Positions 1 to 6,573 of a DNA stretch of 36,527 bases are shown here, piece after piece (within the stretch, counting starts at the first letter, position 1; every line of letters starts with the position of its first letter). This DNA is from a virus. Made by a program: the position numbers and the translations under genes. The notes beneath the pieces were generated by a model. That model was not told the origin of the DNA. It made no database searches and saw nothing but the letters and a program-made list of their open reading frames with translations. The stretch is from positions 1 through 36,527 of IMG/VR virus record IMGVR_UViG_3300042691_003728; one strand, given 5' to 3'.

Positions 1-2
1 AT

Positions 3-272
3 GAAGCGCACAGGGTTGAATTAAAAAAAGATGTTAAAGCAGTGTCGGATAGGCAATCTGAAATGGTTACATTATTTGCAGGTTCTGATCTAAATGGTAA
101 AAAAGGCGTATTAAGTTTAATAGACCAAATAGACGCAAGGACTAGGATTCTTGAAAAAGAAAACCAGGATATGAAAAACGATATTGAGGTTGCTAAGTTT
201 TGGGGGAAAGGCATAGTTGGCGTTACATTTGTTACAATAGGATTGATGTTAAAAAAATTATTAAGTTTATAA
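3..272 (+). CDS. Coiled-coil protein with C-terminal TM segment, holin candidate (5' partial)
   Basis: The reading frame is open to the left edge of the window, so the true start lies outside; the GTG at 42 is in frame but only an internal alternative. The visible part is a charged helical stretch (ending ARTRILEKENQDMKND) followed by one hydrophobic C-terminal segment (GIVGVTFVTIGLML) and a KK tail. This is the architecture of small phage membrane proteins such as XhlA-like or class III-type holins. It sits directly before a peptidoglycan-type enzyme and a spanin, which suggests a role in making the inner-membrane lesion at lysis. Holin function is inferred from position and topology only, and an anti-holin or membrane anchor is equally possible. 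Confidence 0.6.
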   Translation, partial: EAHRVELKKDVKAVSDRQSEMVTLFAGSDLNGKKGVLSLIDQIDARTRILEKENQDMKNDIEVAKFWGKGIVGVTFVTIGLMLKKLLSL

Positions 273-274
273 TT

Positions 275-661
275 ATGTTAATAGTAATAAGAAGATTATA
301 TAAAGGAGAAAACTCTGTTATTGGTGAGATGACAGTAGATGGTATATTTGAGTGTTTCACATTGGAAGACCTAGAAAGACCAGTAAAAATAAAAGGTGAA
401 ACAGCAATTCCAAAAGGAACTTACAAAGTGATAATCAATCAGTCAAATAGATTTAAAAGATTACTACCGCTTTTATTAAATGTGCCTGGTTTTGAAGGAG
501 TTAGGATACACTCAGGTAACACAAACCACGATACAGAAGGTTGTATACTTGTTGGTAAGACAAGACACAAAGAATTCATAGGACAATCAAGAAAAGCTTT
601 TGATAAACTATTTAAAAAAATGCAGAAAGCAGATGACATAACTTTAATAATTCAATCTTAA
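275..661 (+). CDS. DUF5675-family, L,D-transpeptidase-like protein (putative lysis/cell-wall enzyme)
   Basis: A 128-residue protein starting at the ATG 2 nt after the previous stop. An upstream in-frame TTG/ATG region at 200 would overlap the previous gene by 73 nt and is rejected. Residues 79-91 read HSGNTNHDTEGCI, which resembles the HxG...S/TxGC(I/R) signature of YkuD-type L,D-transpeptidases, with H79 and C90 as candidate catalytic residues. The N-terminal half (GTYKV at 48-52) fits the DUF5675 fold as I know it from phages and bacteria. It lies between a one-TM protein and a spanin, so an endolysin-like or cell-wall-modifying job is likely. No classical muramidase or amidase is visible in this window. 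Substrate and activity are inferred. Confidence 0.75.
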   Translation: MLIVIRRLYKGENSVIGEMTVDGIFECFTLEDLERPVKIKGETAIPKGTYKVIINQSNRFKRLLPLLLNVPGFEGVRIHSGNTNHDTEGCILVGKTRHKEFIGQSRKAFDKLFKKMQKADDITLIIQS

Positions 662-1128
662 TGAAAAAACACATATTCATACTTTTAATATTTCTAACAT
701 CATGTGCTTCTAAGAAAATACAAGTTGATAAATTAGAAACAAACAAAGACAGTGTAGCGCAAACGGTGGATGTTGTTAAAACAGTGACTACCAACAATAA
801 AATAGATTCAACTAGCGTAAATACAAATACAATAGTAGATGAAATTACCATAATACCATTTGATTCAACAAAAACAATATATGTAAATAATATACCATAT
901 AAAAATGTTGTTTTAAATATTAAAAAATCAAAAATAAAAAGTTCTTATAATAACAAGAATAAAGAACTAAATATTACAAACAAAGATTCTTTAGGTAAAA
1001 CAATTACTCATACATCTGAAAATGTAATAGACGACAATACTAAAACAGAAGATAAAGACAATGGTTTATCATTCTTTTGGATTATATTAATACTAATTAT
1101 AATTATATTATGGCTAAGCAGACGTTAA
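661..1128 (+). CDS. Unimolecular spanin candidate (outer-membrane lipoprotein with C-terminal TM)
   Basis: A 155-residue protein beginning at a TAATG junction with the previous gene. The N-terminus is a lipoprotein signal with lipobox LTSC, Cys15 being the acylated residue. The last about 20 residues form a strongly hydrophobic segment (FFWIILILIIIILWL) ending in SRR. Between them is a Thr/Asn/Lys-rich extended region of about 120 residues that could span the periplasm. A lipid anchor at one end and a TM helix at the other is the defining topology of u-spanins such as T1 gp11, which fuse inner and outer membranes in the last step of Gram-negative lysis. Position in the lysis cassette agrees. 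No sequence similarity to T1 gp11 is claimed. Confidence 0.72.
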   Translation: MKKHIFILLIFLTSCASKKIQVDKLETNKDSVAQTVDVVKTVTTNNKIDSTSVNTNTIVDEITIIPFDSTKTIYVNNIPYKNVVLNIKKSKIKSSYNNKNKELNITNKDSLGKTITHTSENVIDDNTKTEDKDNGLSFFWIILILIIIILWLSRR

Positions 1129-1241
1129 ATATTGAAAAACAAACAAAGAATATTGCAAGACCAGGTGTTCATGCTAAAAATAAAACATCTAATTTAAAAA
1201 CATCGAAAAATTATAAGAAACCATACAAAGGACAGGGTTAA
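1110..1241 (+). CDS. Small basic conserved-type phage protein (43 aa)
   Basis: A 43-codon ORF whose ATG lies inside the last 19 nt of the spanin gene in a different frame. The product is basic and low in complexity; it contains RPGVHAKNKTS and ends KKPYKGQG. I recognise this RPGVHAK...KKxYxxQG pattern as recurring in small proteins of uncultured Bacteroidota phages, but its function is unknown. It has no membrane segment. It would be translated by coupling to the spanin and lies 58 nt upstream of groEL. The positive charge suggests nucleic-acid or virion association, which is a guess. Confidence 0.6.
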   Translation: MAKQTLNIEKQTKNIARPGVHAKNKTSNLKTSKNYKKPYKGQG

Positions 1242-1299
1242 GTAAAAACAATAAAAAACAAGTGATAATATAACTATATTAATTAAATCAAATAAAATT

Positions 1300-2844
1300 A
1301 TGTCAGACACTATAGTCAAAAATTTAAACTTTGGTAAAGATGCCAGAGACAAAGTGTTCAGTGGAATAGAAAAACTAGCTAAAGCAGTTAGTTCTACATT
1401 AGGAGCAAGTGGTAAATGTGTTCTTTTAGAAGATTCTACCGGAAGACCTATAATCACAAAAGATGGTGTAACAGTTGCTGATTCTATTATTCTGTTAGAT
1501 CCAGTAGAAAATATGGGTGCTACGTTATTAAAAGAAGCAGCTAGAAAAACTGTTAGAGAAGCTGGTGACGGAACGACTACCGCGACAGTATTAGCTCACG
1601 CTATTTTAAAGAATGCTTATGCTGTTGAAAATCCTAATGAAAGAAAAATAAAAGAAGGTATAAATTCAGCTGTAGAAAAAGTAATTAAGTATCTAGATGA
1701 TTCTAAAATTACAGTTGACGACAACATGCTAGATCAAATCGCAACTATATCTACAAACAATGATCCAGAACTTGGAAAATTAGTTGGTGATGCATTTAGA
1801 TCTGTTGGTAATACAGGTGTTGTTATGATGGAAAGTTCTTCTGATCCTGAATGTAGTTTAGAATTAGTAGAAGGTATACAATGTAGCATGGGATTAAAGA
1901 ATATGCATTTTGTAACTAATCAAAAATCTAAAACAGCAGAATTAGATAATCCATTAGTTTTATTAGTTGAATCACCTATAGATACTATAAGACAATTACA
2001 AACTATATTAGAGTATGTTATAAAGTCAAATAGATCATTACTAATAGTTGCTGATATGGAACATATTCCTTTATCTACTTTAGCAATGAATAGGTTAAAA
2101 GGAAATATAAAAGTAAACGTTATAGATGCACCGGTTTTTGGTGTTAATAGAAAAGAAATATTTGATGATTTAGCTTTATTGACAGGAGCGGTTGTTATTA
2201 ATGAAGATCTAGGGGATGATTTAGATTTGATACAACCTGAAATGTTAGGTACTTGTGCTAAAAGCGTTACTAGTCAAGAAGAAACGATATTGCATATAGA
2301 AGAAATTCCTGAAAGCGTTTTAGAGATTATAGATAATATAAAACAATCATTATTAGAAAATAATCCAGCTAATAAGGTTATAAAACTAGAAAAAAGATTA
2401 GCTAGATTAACAGGTAAGATTGCTTTAGTAAAAGTTGGTGCTAATTCTGAAATAGAATTAAAAGAGAAAGCAGATAGGATTGAAGATGCTATTTGTGCTA
2501 CCAAGGCTGCTATTAAAGAAGGTATCGTACCAGGTGGAGGAATTGCTTTATTAAATGCTTCTCACGATATAGGCACATCTTCTATAGGTGAAGAAATACT
2601 GTTAGATTCTATTAGAGCACCTTTTAAAACAATACTAGATAATGCAGGTATAGAAAATGCTCCATTAGAAATAATATTTAAAACAGGATATGGTCTTAAT
2701 GTTATAACAGGAGAGACTGTTAATATGATTGAGGCTGGAATAGTTGATCCGTTACTTGTAACAAAAAGTGCTTTAAGAAATGCTGCGTCTGTAGCTACTA
2801 CGATTTTATCAACTGATTGTGTAATTAATAATTTAAGAGCATAA
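1300..2844 (+). CDS. groEL: Phage-encoded chaperonin GroEL (Hsp60)
   Basis: A 514-residue group I chaperonin, slightly shorter than the usual about 548 because the C-terminal GGM-repeat tail is missing (it ends TDCVINNLRA). Signature segments are intact: ITKDGVTVAD with D55 (Escherichia coli D52), AGDGTTTATVLA with D90 (E. coli D87), RIEDAICATKAA with D396 (E. coli catalytic D398), IVPGGGIALL, and the C-terminal ALRNAASVATT. The ATP-binding and hydrolysis residues are therefore present and the protein is probably an active ring ATPase. It forms a TAATG junction with groES and belongs to the late operon, so it probably folds phage structural proteins. The middle (apical) domain is visibly the most divergent part. 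Start is the ATG after an A/T-rich leader. Confidence 0.95.
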   Translation: MSDTIVKNLNFGKDARDKVFSGIEKLAKAVSSTLGASGKCVLLEDSTGRPIITKDGVTVADSIILLDPVENMGATLLKEAARKTVREAGDGTTTATVLAHAILKNAYAVENPNERKIKEGINSAVEKVIKYLDDSKITVDDNMLDQIATISTNNDPELGKLVGDAFRSVGNTGVVMMESSSDPECSLELVEGIQCSMGLKNMHFVTNQKSKTAELDNPLVLLVESPIDTIRQLQTILEYVIKSNRSLLIVADMEHIPLSTLAMNRLKGNIKVNVIDAPVFGVNRKEIFDDLALLTGAVVINEDLGDDLDLIQPEMLGTCAKSVTSQEETILHIEEIPESVLEIIDNIKQSLLENNPANKVIKLEKRLARLTGKIALVKVGANSEIELKEKADRIEDAICATKAAIKEGIVPGGGIALLNASHDIGTSSIGEEILLDSIRAPFKTILDNAGIENAPLEIIFKTGYGLNVITGETVNMIEAGIVDPLLVTKSALRNAASVATTILSTDCVINNLRA

Positions 2845-3104
2845 TGGAAGCTGTTGGTAAATGTTTAGTTATAAAAAAGATAAAAGAAGGAATTACCAAA
2901 ACTAAAGGTGGATTACTTCTTGCTGAGAACCAAAGAGAAGATATTAGATATGTCGAAGCAGAAGTAGTATCAACTGGAGAAGAAGTTCCAGTGATTAAAT
3001 CAGGTGATAAGATATTTTACGATAGACATGCTGGTCATAAACTTGATATAGATAAAGAAACGTATTATGTTATAAAACTAACTGATGTGGTTGTTCGTTT
3101 GTGA
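2844..3104 (+). CDS. groES: Phage-encoded co-chaperonin GroES (Hsp10)
   Basis: An 86-residue Cpn10-type protein directly coupled to groEL by a TAATG overlap. It has the order expected for GroES: an N-terminal strand (VGKCLVIKKI), a mobile loop with the hydrophobic tripeptide GGLLL at residues 22-26 (E. coli GGIVL) that docks on the GroEL apical domain, the VEAEVVSTGEEV strand pair, a KSGDKIFYD strand, and a C-terminal ITD-like VIKLTDVVVRL. It is about ten residues shorter than the bacterial family and would cap the phage GroEL ring. Adjacent and coupled location strongly supports a dedicated GroEL/ES pair rather than a T4 gp31-style replacement of host GroES. Confidence 0.9.
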   Translation: MEAVGKCLVIKKIKEGITKTKGGLLLAENQREDIRYVEAEVVSTGEEVPVIKSGDKIFYDRHAGHKLDIDKETYYVIKLTDVVVRL

Positions 3105-3553
3105 TGAAATTAGAACCTAACGATATAAAGGATATTGGATTATTAAAACATTATAGGATCATTAGAAAATGGGCTTGTAAAAATAATAATCTAAGTGATG
3201 CTGATCTAGAGTTATTGATTTATCTTGACTGCATGGATTTTTTTACAAAACAAGATTTTAAAACAGGTACATACTCATATAGTTGGAACAATAGACGCTG
3301 GAACGATTTATTAAAACAAGGATGGATAGTAGTCTGGAGACAAAGAAATCACACTACTCAAAAATATAATATATATAAAGTTTCATTTAAGTGTAAACAA
3401 CTAATAAGTAAAATGTACCGTATAATGTTAGGTAAAGAAGATATACCAACTAGTCACAGGAATTCTATAATGGGAGGTAAAACATACACTGATACAGTTT
3501 TAATTACTTCAATTGAAAACGTTAATAAAGATAAAACAAGAAACAATGAATAG
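3104..3553 (+). CDS. Winged-helix-like small protein, function unknown
   Basis: A 149-residue protein starting at the ATG that overlaps the groES stop by one base (TGATG); the GTG one codon earlier is less likely. Residues about 15-100 alternate helices and a wing-like segment: LLIYLDCMDFF, then RRWNDLLKQGWIVVWRQRN, then KYNIYKVSFKCKQLI. This is the pattern of a MarR-type winged helix (recognition helix followed by a beta hairpin). Related proteins near structural genes of Bacteroidota phages are familiar, so it may be a virion component or a late regulator rather than a classical repressor. The C-terminus is polar and probably disordered. Fold assignment is by eye. Confidence 0.6.
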   Translation: MKLEPNDIKDIGLLKHYRIIRKWACKNNNLSDADLELLIYLDCMDFFTKQDFKTGTYSYSWNNRRWNDLLKQGWIVVWRQRNHTTQKYNIYKVSFKCKQLISKMYRIMLGKEDIPTSHRNSIMGGKTYTDTVLITSIENVNKDKTRNNE

Positions 3554-4151
3554 TAAAAGTAAAATAAAAGCTATATCACCTTTAAATCAGATAACTCCAA
3601 GTTCTACTGTAAATACAAAGATTAGTAATAACTCTTTTAGAACATCTAAACCAGTCAATAATGGTGTGTTTAAAGATTTTGCCAATAACTTTGTTAGATA
3701 TTTAAATCCAGGAGTGTATGGTTCAGGAGGTTTTAATTCAAATCAAGGTTTTGGTCAATCAAATTTCAATCCAAGAAGTTTTACTTCGAGTGGTTTTGGT
3801 AATAATATGATTCCTAATATTAAAAATAGTGTTATTGAAAACTTAAATAGAATATCAAGAAATACTGGTATTACTTCATTTAATCAACAAAATCCAAATA
3901 GTATGCAATATAACGATATAAATAAAAATGCATTCTCAAACATGAGTAATATACAAGGTATGATGGGAGAAGCTATAAATGGGACCTTTAATAGACAGGT
4001 CGGTAAAAGTCCACTGAGACAATCTATAGACCCATTGACTGGGCAGTATTTAGATCCAACTATGGATCCAACAACAGATACTACTGTAATACCACCTCCA
4101 ACAGGAGTTGAAACTCAAATAACACCTAATTATAACATAAATAATTATTAG
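3546..4151 (+). CDS. Asn/Ser/Gly-rich hypothetical protein with SPLxQ motifs
   Basis: A 201-residue product starting at the ATG overlapping the previous gene by 8 nt; a TTG 33 nt upstream is in frame but poor. It is low in complexity (Asn, Ser, Gly, Phe, Gln), with repeated GFGxSNF/SGFGNN-like pieces around residues 55-85 and a Pro/Thr-rich C-terminus (PTTDTTVIPPPTG). It carries two copies of a Ser-Pro-Leu-x-Gln motif: SPLNQ near the N-terminus and SPLRQ in the C-terminal third. The same motif recurs in two other small genes nearby. No membrane segment or enzyme motif is seen. A virion-associated disordered protein is the likeliest role, by inference from composition and position. Confidence 0.65.
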   Translation: MNSKSKIKAISPLNQITPSSTVNTKISNNSFRTSKPVNNGVFKDFANNFVRYLNPGVYGSGGFNSNQGFGQSNFNPRSFTSSGFGNNMIPNIKNSVIENLNRISRNTGITSFNQQNPNSMQYNDINKNAFSNMSNIQGMMGEAINGTFNRQVGKSPLRQSIDPLTGQYLDPTMDPTTDTTVIPPPTGVETQITPNYNINNY

Positions 4152-4153
4152 TC

Positions 4154-4372
4154 ATGGATTTAAACGTGAAAAAACACCCAATGAATATTTACGATAAAGA
4201 AGCTCGTTTATCTGGGGTAGGAGCAAATGCTTTATGGGCTGGTCCTTTTAACACTACTGGTTTTCCAAAAGGAAAAGGAATAAGTTCTGGTAAAAATGGT
4301 ATTGTATTGAATAATGATAAACCATCATGTGATTCAAGAGCAATAACTCAAAGAGCAAAAGGCAGATTTTAA
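4154..4372 (+). CDS. Hypothetical small protein (72 aa)
   Basis: A 72-residue protein beginning 2 nt after the previous stop, in the same tight cluster. It has conserved-looking blocks, LSGVGANALWAGPFN and SCDSRAITQRAKGRF at the C-terminus, and is Gly-rich and basic. I do not recognise a family with a known function. Complete codon-by-codon spacing between neighbours (2 nt on each side) and phage-like composition support it as a real gene. Confidence 0.65.
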   Translation: MDLNVKKHPMNIYDKEARLSGVGANALWAGPFNTTGFPKGKGISSGKNGIVLNNDKPSCDSRAITQRAKGRF

Positions 4373-4374
4373 CA

Positions 4375-4767
4375 ATGAGCACAAGATTAATAAAGAAAAA
4401 TACTAGCTCTCCATTTAAACAACAGAGAAGTATTGTTAATCAAGGTGGAGAAGGTGGTGCTTACGAAGAAGGCGGTTTTAATCCTAATAACGTATACAGT
4501 GATAACGGTATTTCTGAAGGTATAGCTGGTTTTGGTAAAATAGTAGGCGCTGGATTGTTATCTAGAACAGCTGGTGATGTTAATGATGAGAATCAAAGAA
4601 AGGTAAATCGTTTAGAAAAAAGAAATAAACGTGTGGATGAAAAAATATCTAAAACAGATGGCGATAAAAAATCTAAACTTGAGAAAAGAAAAACAAGAAT
4701 AAACTCTAGGATAGATAAAACAAAACAAGAAATAAAAAAATATGAAGATTCTTTAAAAGAATACTAA
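4375..4767 (+). CDS. Hypothetical protein with N-terminal SPFKQ motif and C-terminal coiled coil
   Basis: A 130-residue protein. The N-terminus contains SSPFKQQRS, a copy of the motif shared with neighbouring genes, followed by a Gly-rich stretch (QGGEGGAYEEGGF) and a short apolar segment (GIAGFGKIVGAGLLS). The last about 65 residues are a highly charged Lys/Glu/Arg coiled coil (ENQRKVNRLEKRNKRV onward). It starts 2 nt after the previous stop. Function is unknown; the composition suggests an assembly or scaffold-like partner. Confidence 0.65.
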   Translation: MSTRLIKKNTSSPFKQQRSIVNQGGEGGAYEEGGFNPNNVYSDNGISEGIAGFGKIVGAGLLSRTAGDVNDENQRKVNRLEKRNKRVDEKISKTDGDKKSKLEKRKTRINSRIDKTKQEIKKYEDSLKEY

Positions 4768-4777
4768 TAATATATAT

Positions 4778-4933
4778 ATGAAAAAGAAAATGATTTCAGA
4801 ATACAAAGGAAAAGAAAAATATTCTTCTAAAAATGCTAAAATGAAGCATGAGAAAAAAGAAACTAAAACCTTTGAAAAGAAAGAGAAACCAGGAGCAAAG
4901 AAAATGCCTCCAACCAAAATGAAAAAATGTTAA
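4778..4933 (+). CDS. Lys-rich 51-residue peptide
   Basis: A 51-codon ORF, ATG 10 nt after the previous stop, ending with Cys-stop. Roughly two of every five residues are Lys (for example SEYKGKEKYSSKNAKMKH), giving a very basic, soluble peptide with no membrane segment. I recognise similar MKKKMI.EYKGKEKY peptides in related uncultured phages, but without known function. DNA condensation, capsid-interior binding or a role in packaging would fit the charge; all of these are inferences. Its frame fills the gap between two well-supported genes. Confidence 0.6.
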   Translation: MKKKMISEYKGKEKYSSKNAKMKHEKKETKTFEKKEKPGAKKMPPTKMKKC

Positions 4934-4980
4934 TTGTTAACATTCTATATACTAAACAATAATTAAAAAAAACAAAAAAA

Positions 4981-5274
4981 ATGGCAAAATTTATTTCTAT
5001 TAACGTTACTGCTAATGACTTAACAGGTGGTACTCGTTTAATTAACGTAGATCAAATTACTACCGTAGCCCAAACAGCAGCTACAACTACAGTTATTACA
5101 CTAGGAGCAGTTGGTGCAAGTTATGATCAAGTTACTTTGACTCACACATCAACTGGTACTGTACCTTCTGTTAGAGACGCTGTTAATGCTGCTATCACTG
5201 CGGTTCCTGGAGGACAAACCGTAGCAGTATCATTACCTGCTGAAGTTGTTTGTTCGGCTATTGCTTTTGCATAA
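4981..5274 (+). CDS. Small beta-rich virion protein (putative decoration protein)
   Basis: A 97-residue Thr/Val/Ala-rich protein (for example VAQTAATTTVITLGAVG and SVRDAVNAAITAVPGG), likely a small beta/alpha fold. It is preceded by an A-rich leader (poly-A run directly before ATG) and followed by the strongest perfect hairpin in the window. Codon use includes preferred C-ending codons and CGT arginine, as in the major capsid gene and unlike most neighbours, suggesting high expression. Similar small proteins are frequent in marine phage contigs, and I infer an abundant virion component. No fold or position in the particle can be assigned from sequence alone. Confidence 0.6.
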   Translation: MAKFISINVTANDLTGGTRLINVDQITTVAQTAATTTVITLGAVGASYDQVTLTHTSTGTVPSVRDAVNAAITAVPGGQTVAVSLPAEVVCSAIAFA

Positions 5275-5282
5275 TATTAATT

Positions 5283-5320
5283 TTAAATTCCCTATAGATA
5301 TATTTTTATAGGGAATTTAA
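5283..5320 (+). terminator. Strong hairpin terminator after the small abundant virion gene
   Basis: A perfect 14-bp inverted repeat (5283-5296 with 5307-5320; core AATTCCCTATA / TATAGGGAATT) with a 10-nt AT-rich loop begins 8 nt after the preceding stop codon. The arms end in A/T runs on both sides, so it can act as an intrinsic terminator in either direction or as a 3' mRNA stabiliser. Confidence 0.7.
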
Positions 5321-5337
5321 TAATATTTATTACCTAT

Positions 5338-5652
5338 ATGGCTTTTATAATGAAAGGTTTCCCATACAATATAGATAACACACCTATATATAATACTGAT
5401 ATGGATGATAATATTCTTGGTATGGCACAAAATAATGGTACTATATTAGTAAATAAAAATGTTTCTCCATTAGAGTTAAAGAAAAGCAAAACTATAGAAC
5501 ATGAAAAAGTACATATAGATCAAATGAAAAGAGGAGATTTAAATTATACTGATAGTCATGTTACTTGGAAGGGAAAGAAATATCCACGTTCTAAAATGAA
5601 AGAAGGAGCTAAAAATCTTCCTTGGGAAAAAGAAGCATATAAAAAACAATAA
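5338..5652 (+). CDS. Minimal HExxH zinc-metallopeptidase-like protein
   Basis: A 104-residue protein with H55-E-K-V-H59 (TIEHEKVHIDQM), the zinc-binding and catalytic motif of zincin peptidases. About 38 residues downstream is LPWEKEAY, where E97 (or E99) is a candidate third zinc ligand as in gluzincin-type arrangements. Between them is WKGKKY, a block I associate with small phage DUF4157-like or minigluzincin proteins. There is no signal peptide. It lies inside the cluster of small motif-bearing genes, so processing of those proteins or of virion precursors is a reasonable hypothesis. Activity depends on the third ligand, which is inferred. Confidence 0.65.
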   Translation: MAFIMKGFPYNIDNTPIYNTDMDDNILGMAQNNGTILVNKNVSPLELKKSKTIEHEKVHIDQMKRGDLNYTDSHVTWKGKKYPRSKMKEGAKNLPWEKEAYKKQ

Positions 5653-5695
5653 ATACATGTGATATATAATATATATAACTTTAATTTAATATATT

Positions 5696-6046
5696 ATGAA
5701 AAACATTGTTTTATTACTACTATTATTATCTACAAGTATTACTTATTCTCAAAAGATGTCTAAGAAGTTTCTAGAAGGAACTTGGACAAGTGAAACTGTT
5801 GAGATTAGTTTTTCTAAAATAGACAACAAAGATCTAAACGTGACTGTGTTTTCTTACTTAACCGAAGATTATTTAAGTGTTTTAGATTTTAAATTTAAAA
5901 AAAACGAGTTTTATTTAAAAACATTAAACGAAAAAAACGACTGGGTGGCTATTGCTAAGTTTATAATCATAGATGAAGACACTATGGTTGCTGATTACGT
6001 TTGTGATTCACCAGGTCAAGTAATATATAAACGATTATTAAAATAA
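5696..6046 (+). CDS. Secreted/periplasmic lipocalin-like protein
   Basis: A 116-residue protein with a clear Sec signal peptide (KNIVLLLLLLSTSITYSQ), probably cleaved before the Q19 region, a style typical of Flavobacteria. The mature part is beta-rich with GTWTSETVEISF and alternating hydrophobic strands, consistent with a small lipocalin/META-like barrel. There is no lipobox Cys and no second TM. A periplasmic or secreted protein in the middle of a phage structural operon is unusual. It may be a moron gene acting on the host envelope (for example superinfection exclusion) or may help lysis. Function unknown. Confidence 0.65.
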   Translation: MKNIVLLLLLLSTSITYSQKMSKKFLEGTWTSETVEISFSKIDNKDLNVTVFSYLTEDYLSVLDFKFKKNEFYLKTLNEKNDWVAIAKFIIIDEDTMVADYVCDSPGQVIYKRLLK

Positions 6047-6052
6047 AAGAAA

Positions 6053-6562
6053 ATGGGATACAGTCAAAAACCAGGAAGATCACCTATGCTAAAAACAGGT
6101 AGAGGTCTATCTCCAGCATTAATGTCTTGTTCACCTATGAAACAAGGTGATATTGAATTAACAAAAGAATACAGTACAGGAGTAAGAAAGAAAGCAGTTG
6201 CTAGAGGAAGATCTGGTTCTGAATCATTAAAAAATAACTCACAAGGCATAGTTATAGACGCTGCTTCTGGTATGGCTACCGCTAAACCATACGAAAAAAA
6301 GTTTGTTAAAAATGAAAAAACTGGTGGTGCTAGTATTATAGGTGGAGATAATAAAACCGTGTCTACTGCTTCGTCTTATGGAAAAGGTAGAGAAGTTGAA
6401 AAACTGCGTCAAAAATACGTTAGTGATAGTACTAGTACTATGAACAATAGAAATAGAAATGTTGAACAATACAACATTACAAGTGGAGCAAAATCAACTA
6501 ATATTGCTAATGATAAAGAAAAAAAATTATTAGTAAAACTTGGTCAAGCAAAACACATATAA
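6053..6562 (+). CDS. Hypothetical protein with repeated SPM motifs
   Basis: A 169-residue basic, Ser/Gly/Lys-rich protein starting 6 nt after the previous stop. The N-terminal 33 residues contain three Ser-Pro elements in quick succession: RSPMLK, LSPALM and CSPMKQ. The rest is polar with little predicted structure, ending in a basic helix (KEKKLLVKLGQAKHI). The SPMKQ copy matches the motif in the products of 3546-4151 and 4375-4767. No enzyme motif is seen. Function unknown. Confidence 0.65.
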   Translation: MGYSQKPGRSPMLKTGRGLSPALMSCSPMKQGDIELTKEYSTGVRKKAVARGRSGSESLKNNSQGIVIDAASGMATAKPYEKKFVKNEKTGGASIIGGDNKTVSTASSYGKGREVEKLRQKYVSDSTSTMNNRNRNVEQYNITSGAKSTNIANDKEKKLLVKLGQAKHI

Positions 6563-6573
6563 AAAATAACACT

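Noticed and set aside
200-274. Upstream extended start for the DUF5675 gene
   Set aside because: It would overlap the previous gene by 73 nt and add residues without family likeness; the ATG at 275 fits the 2-nt spacing.
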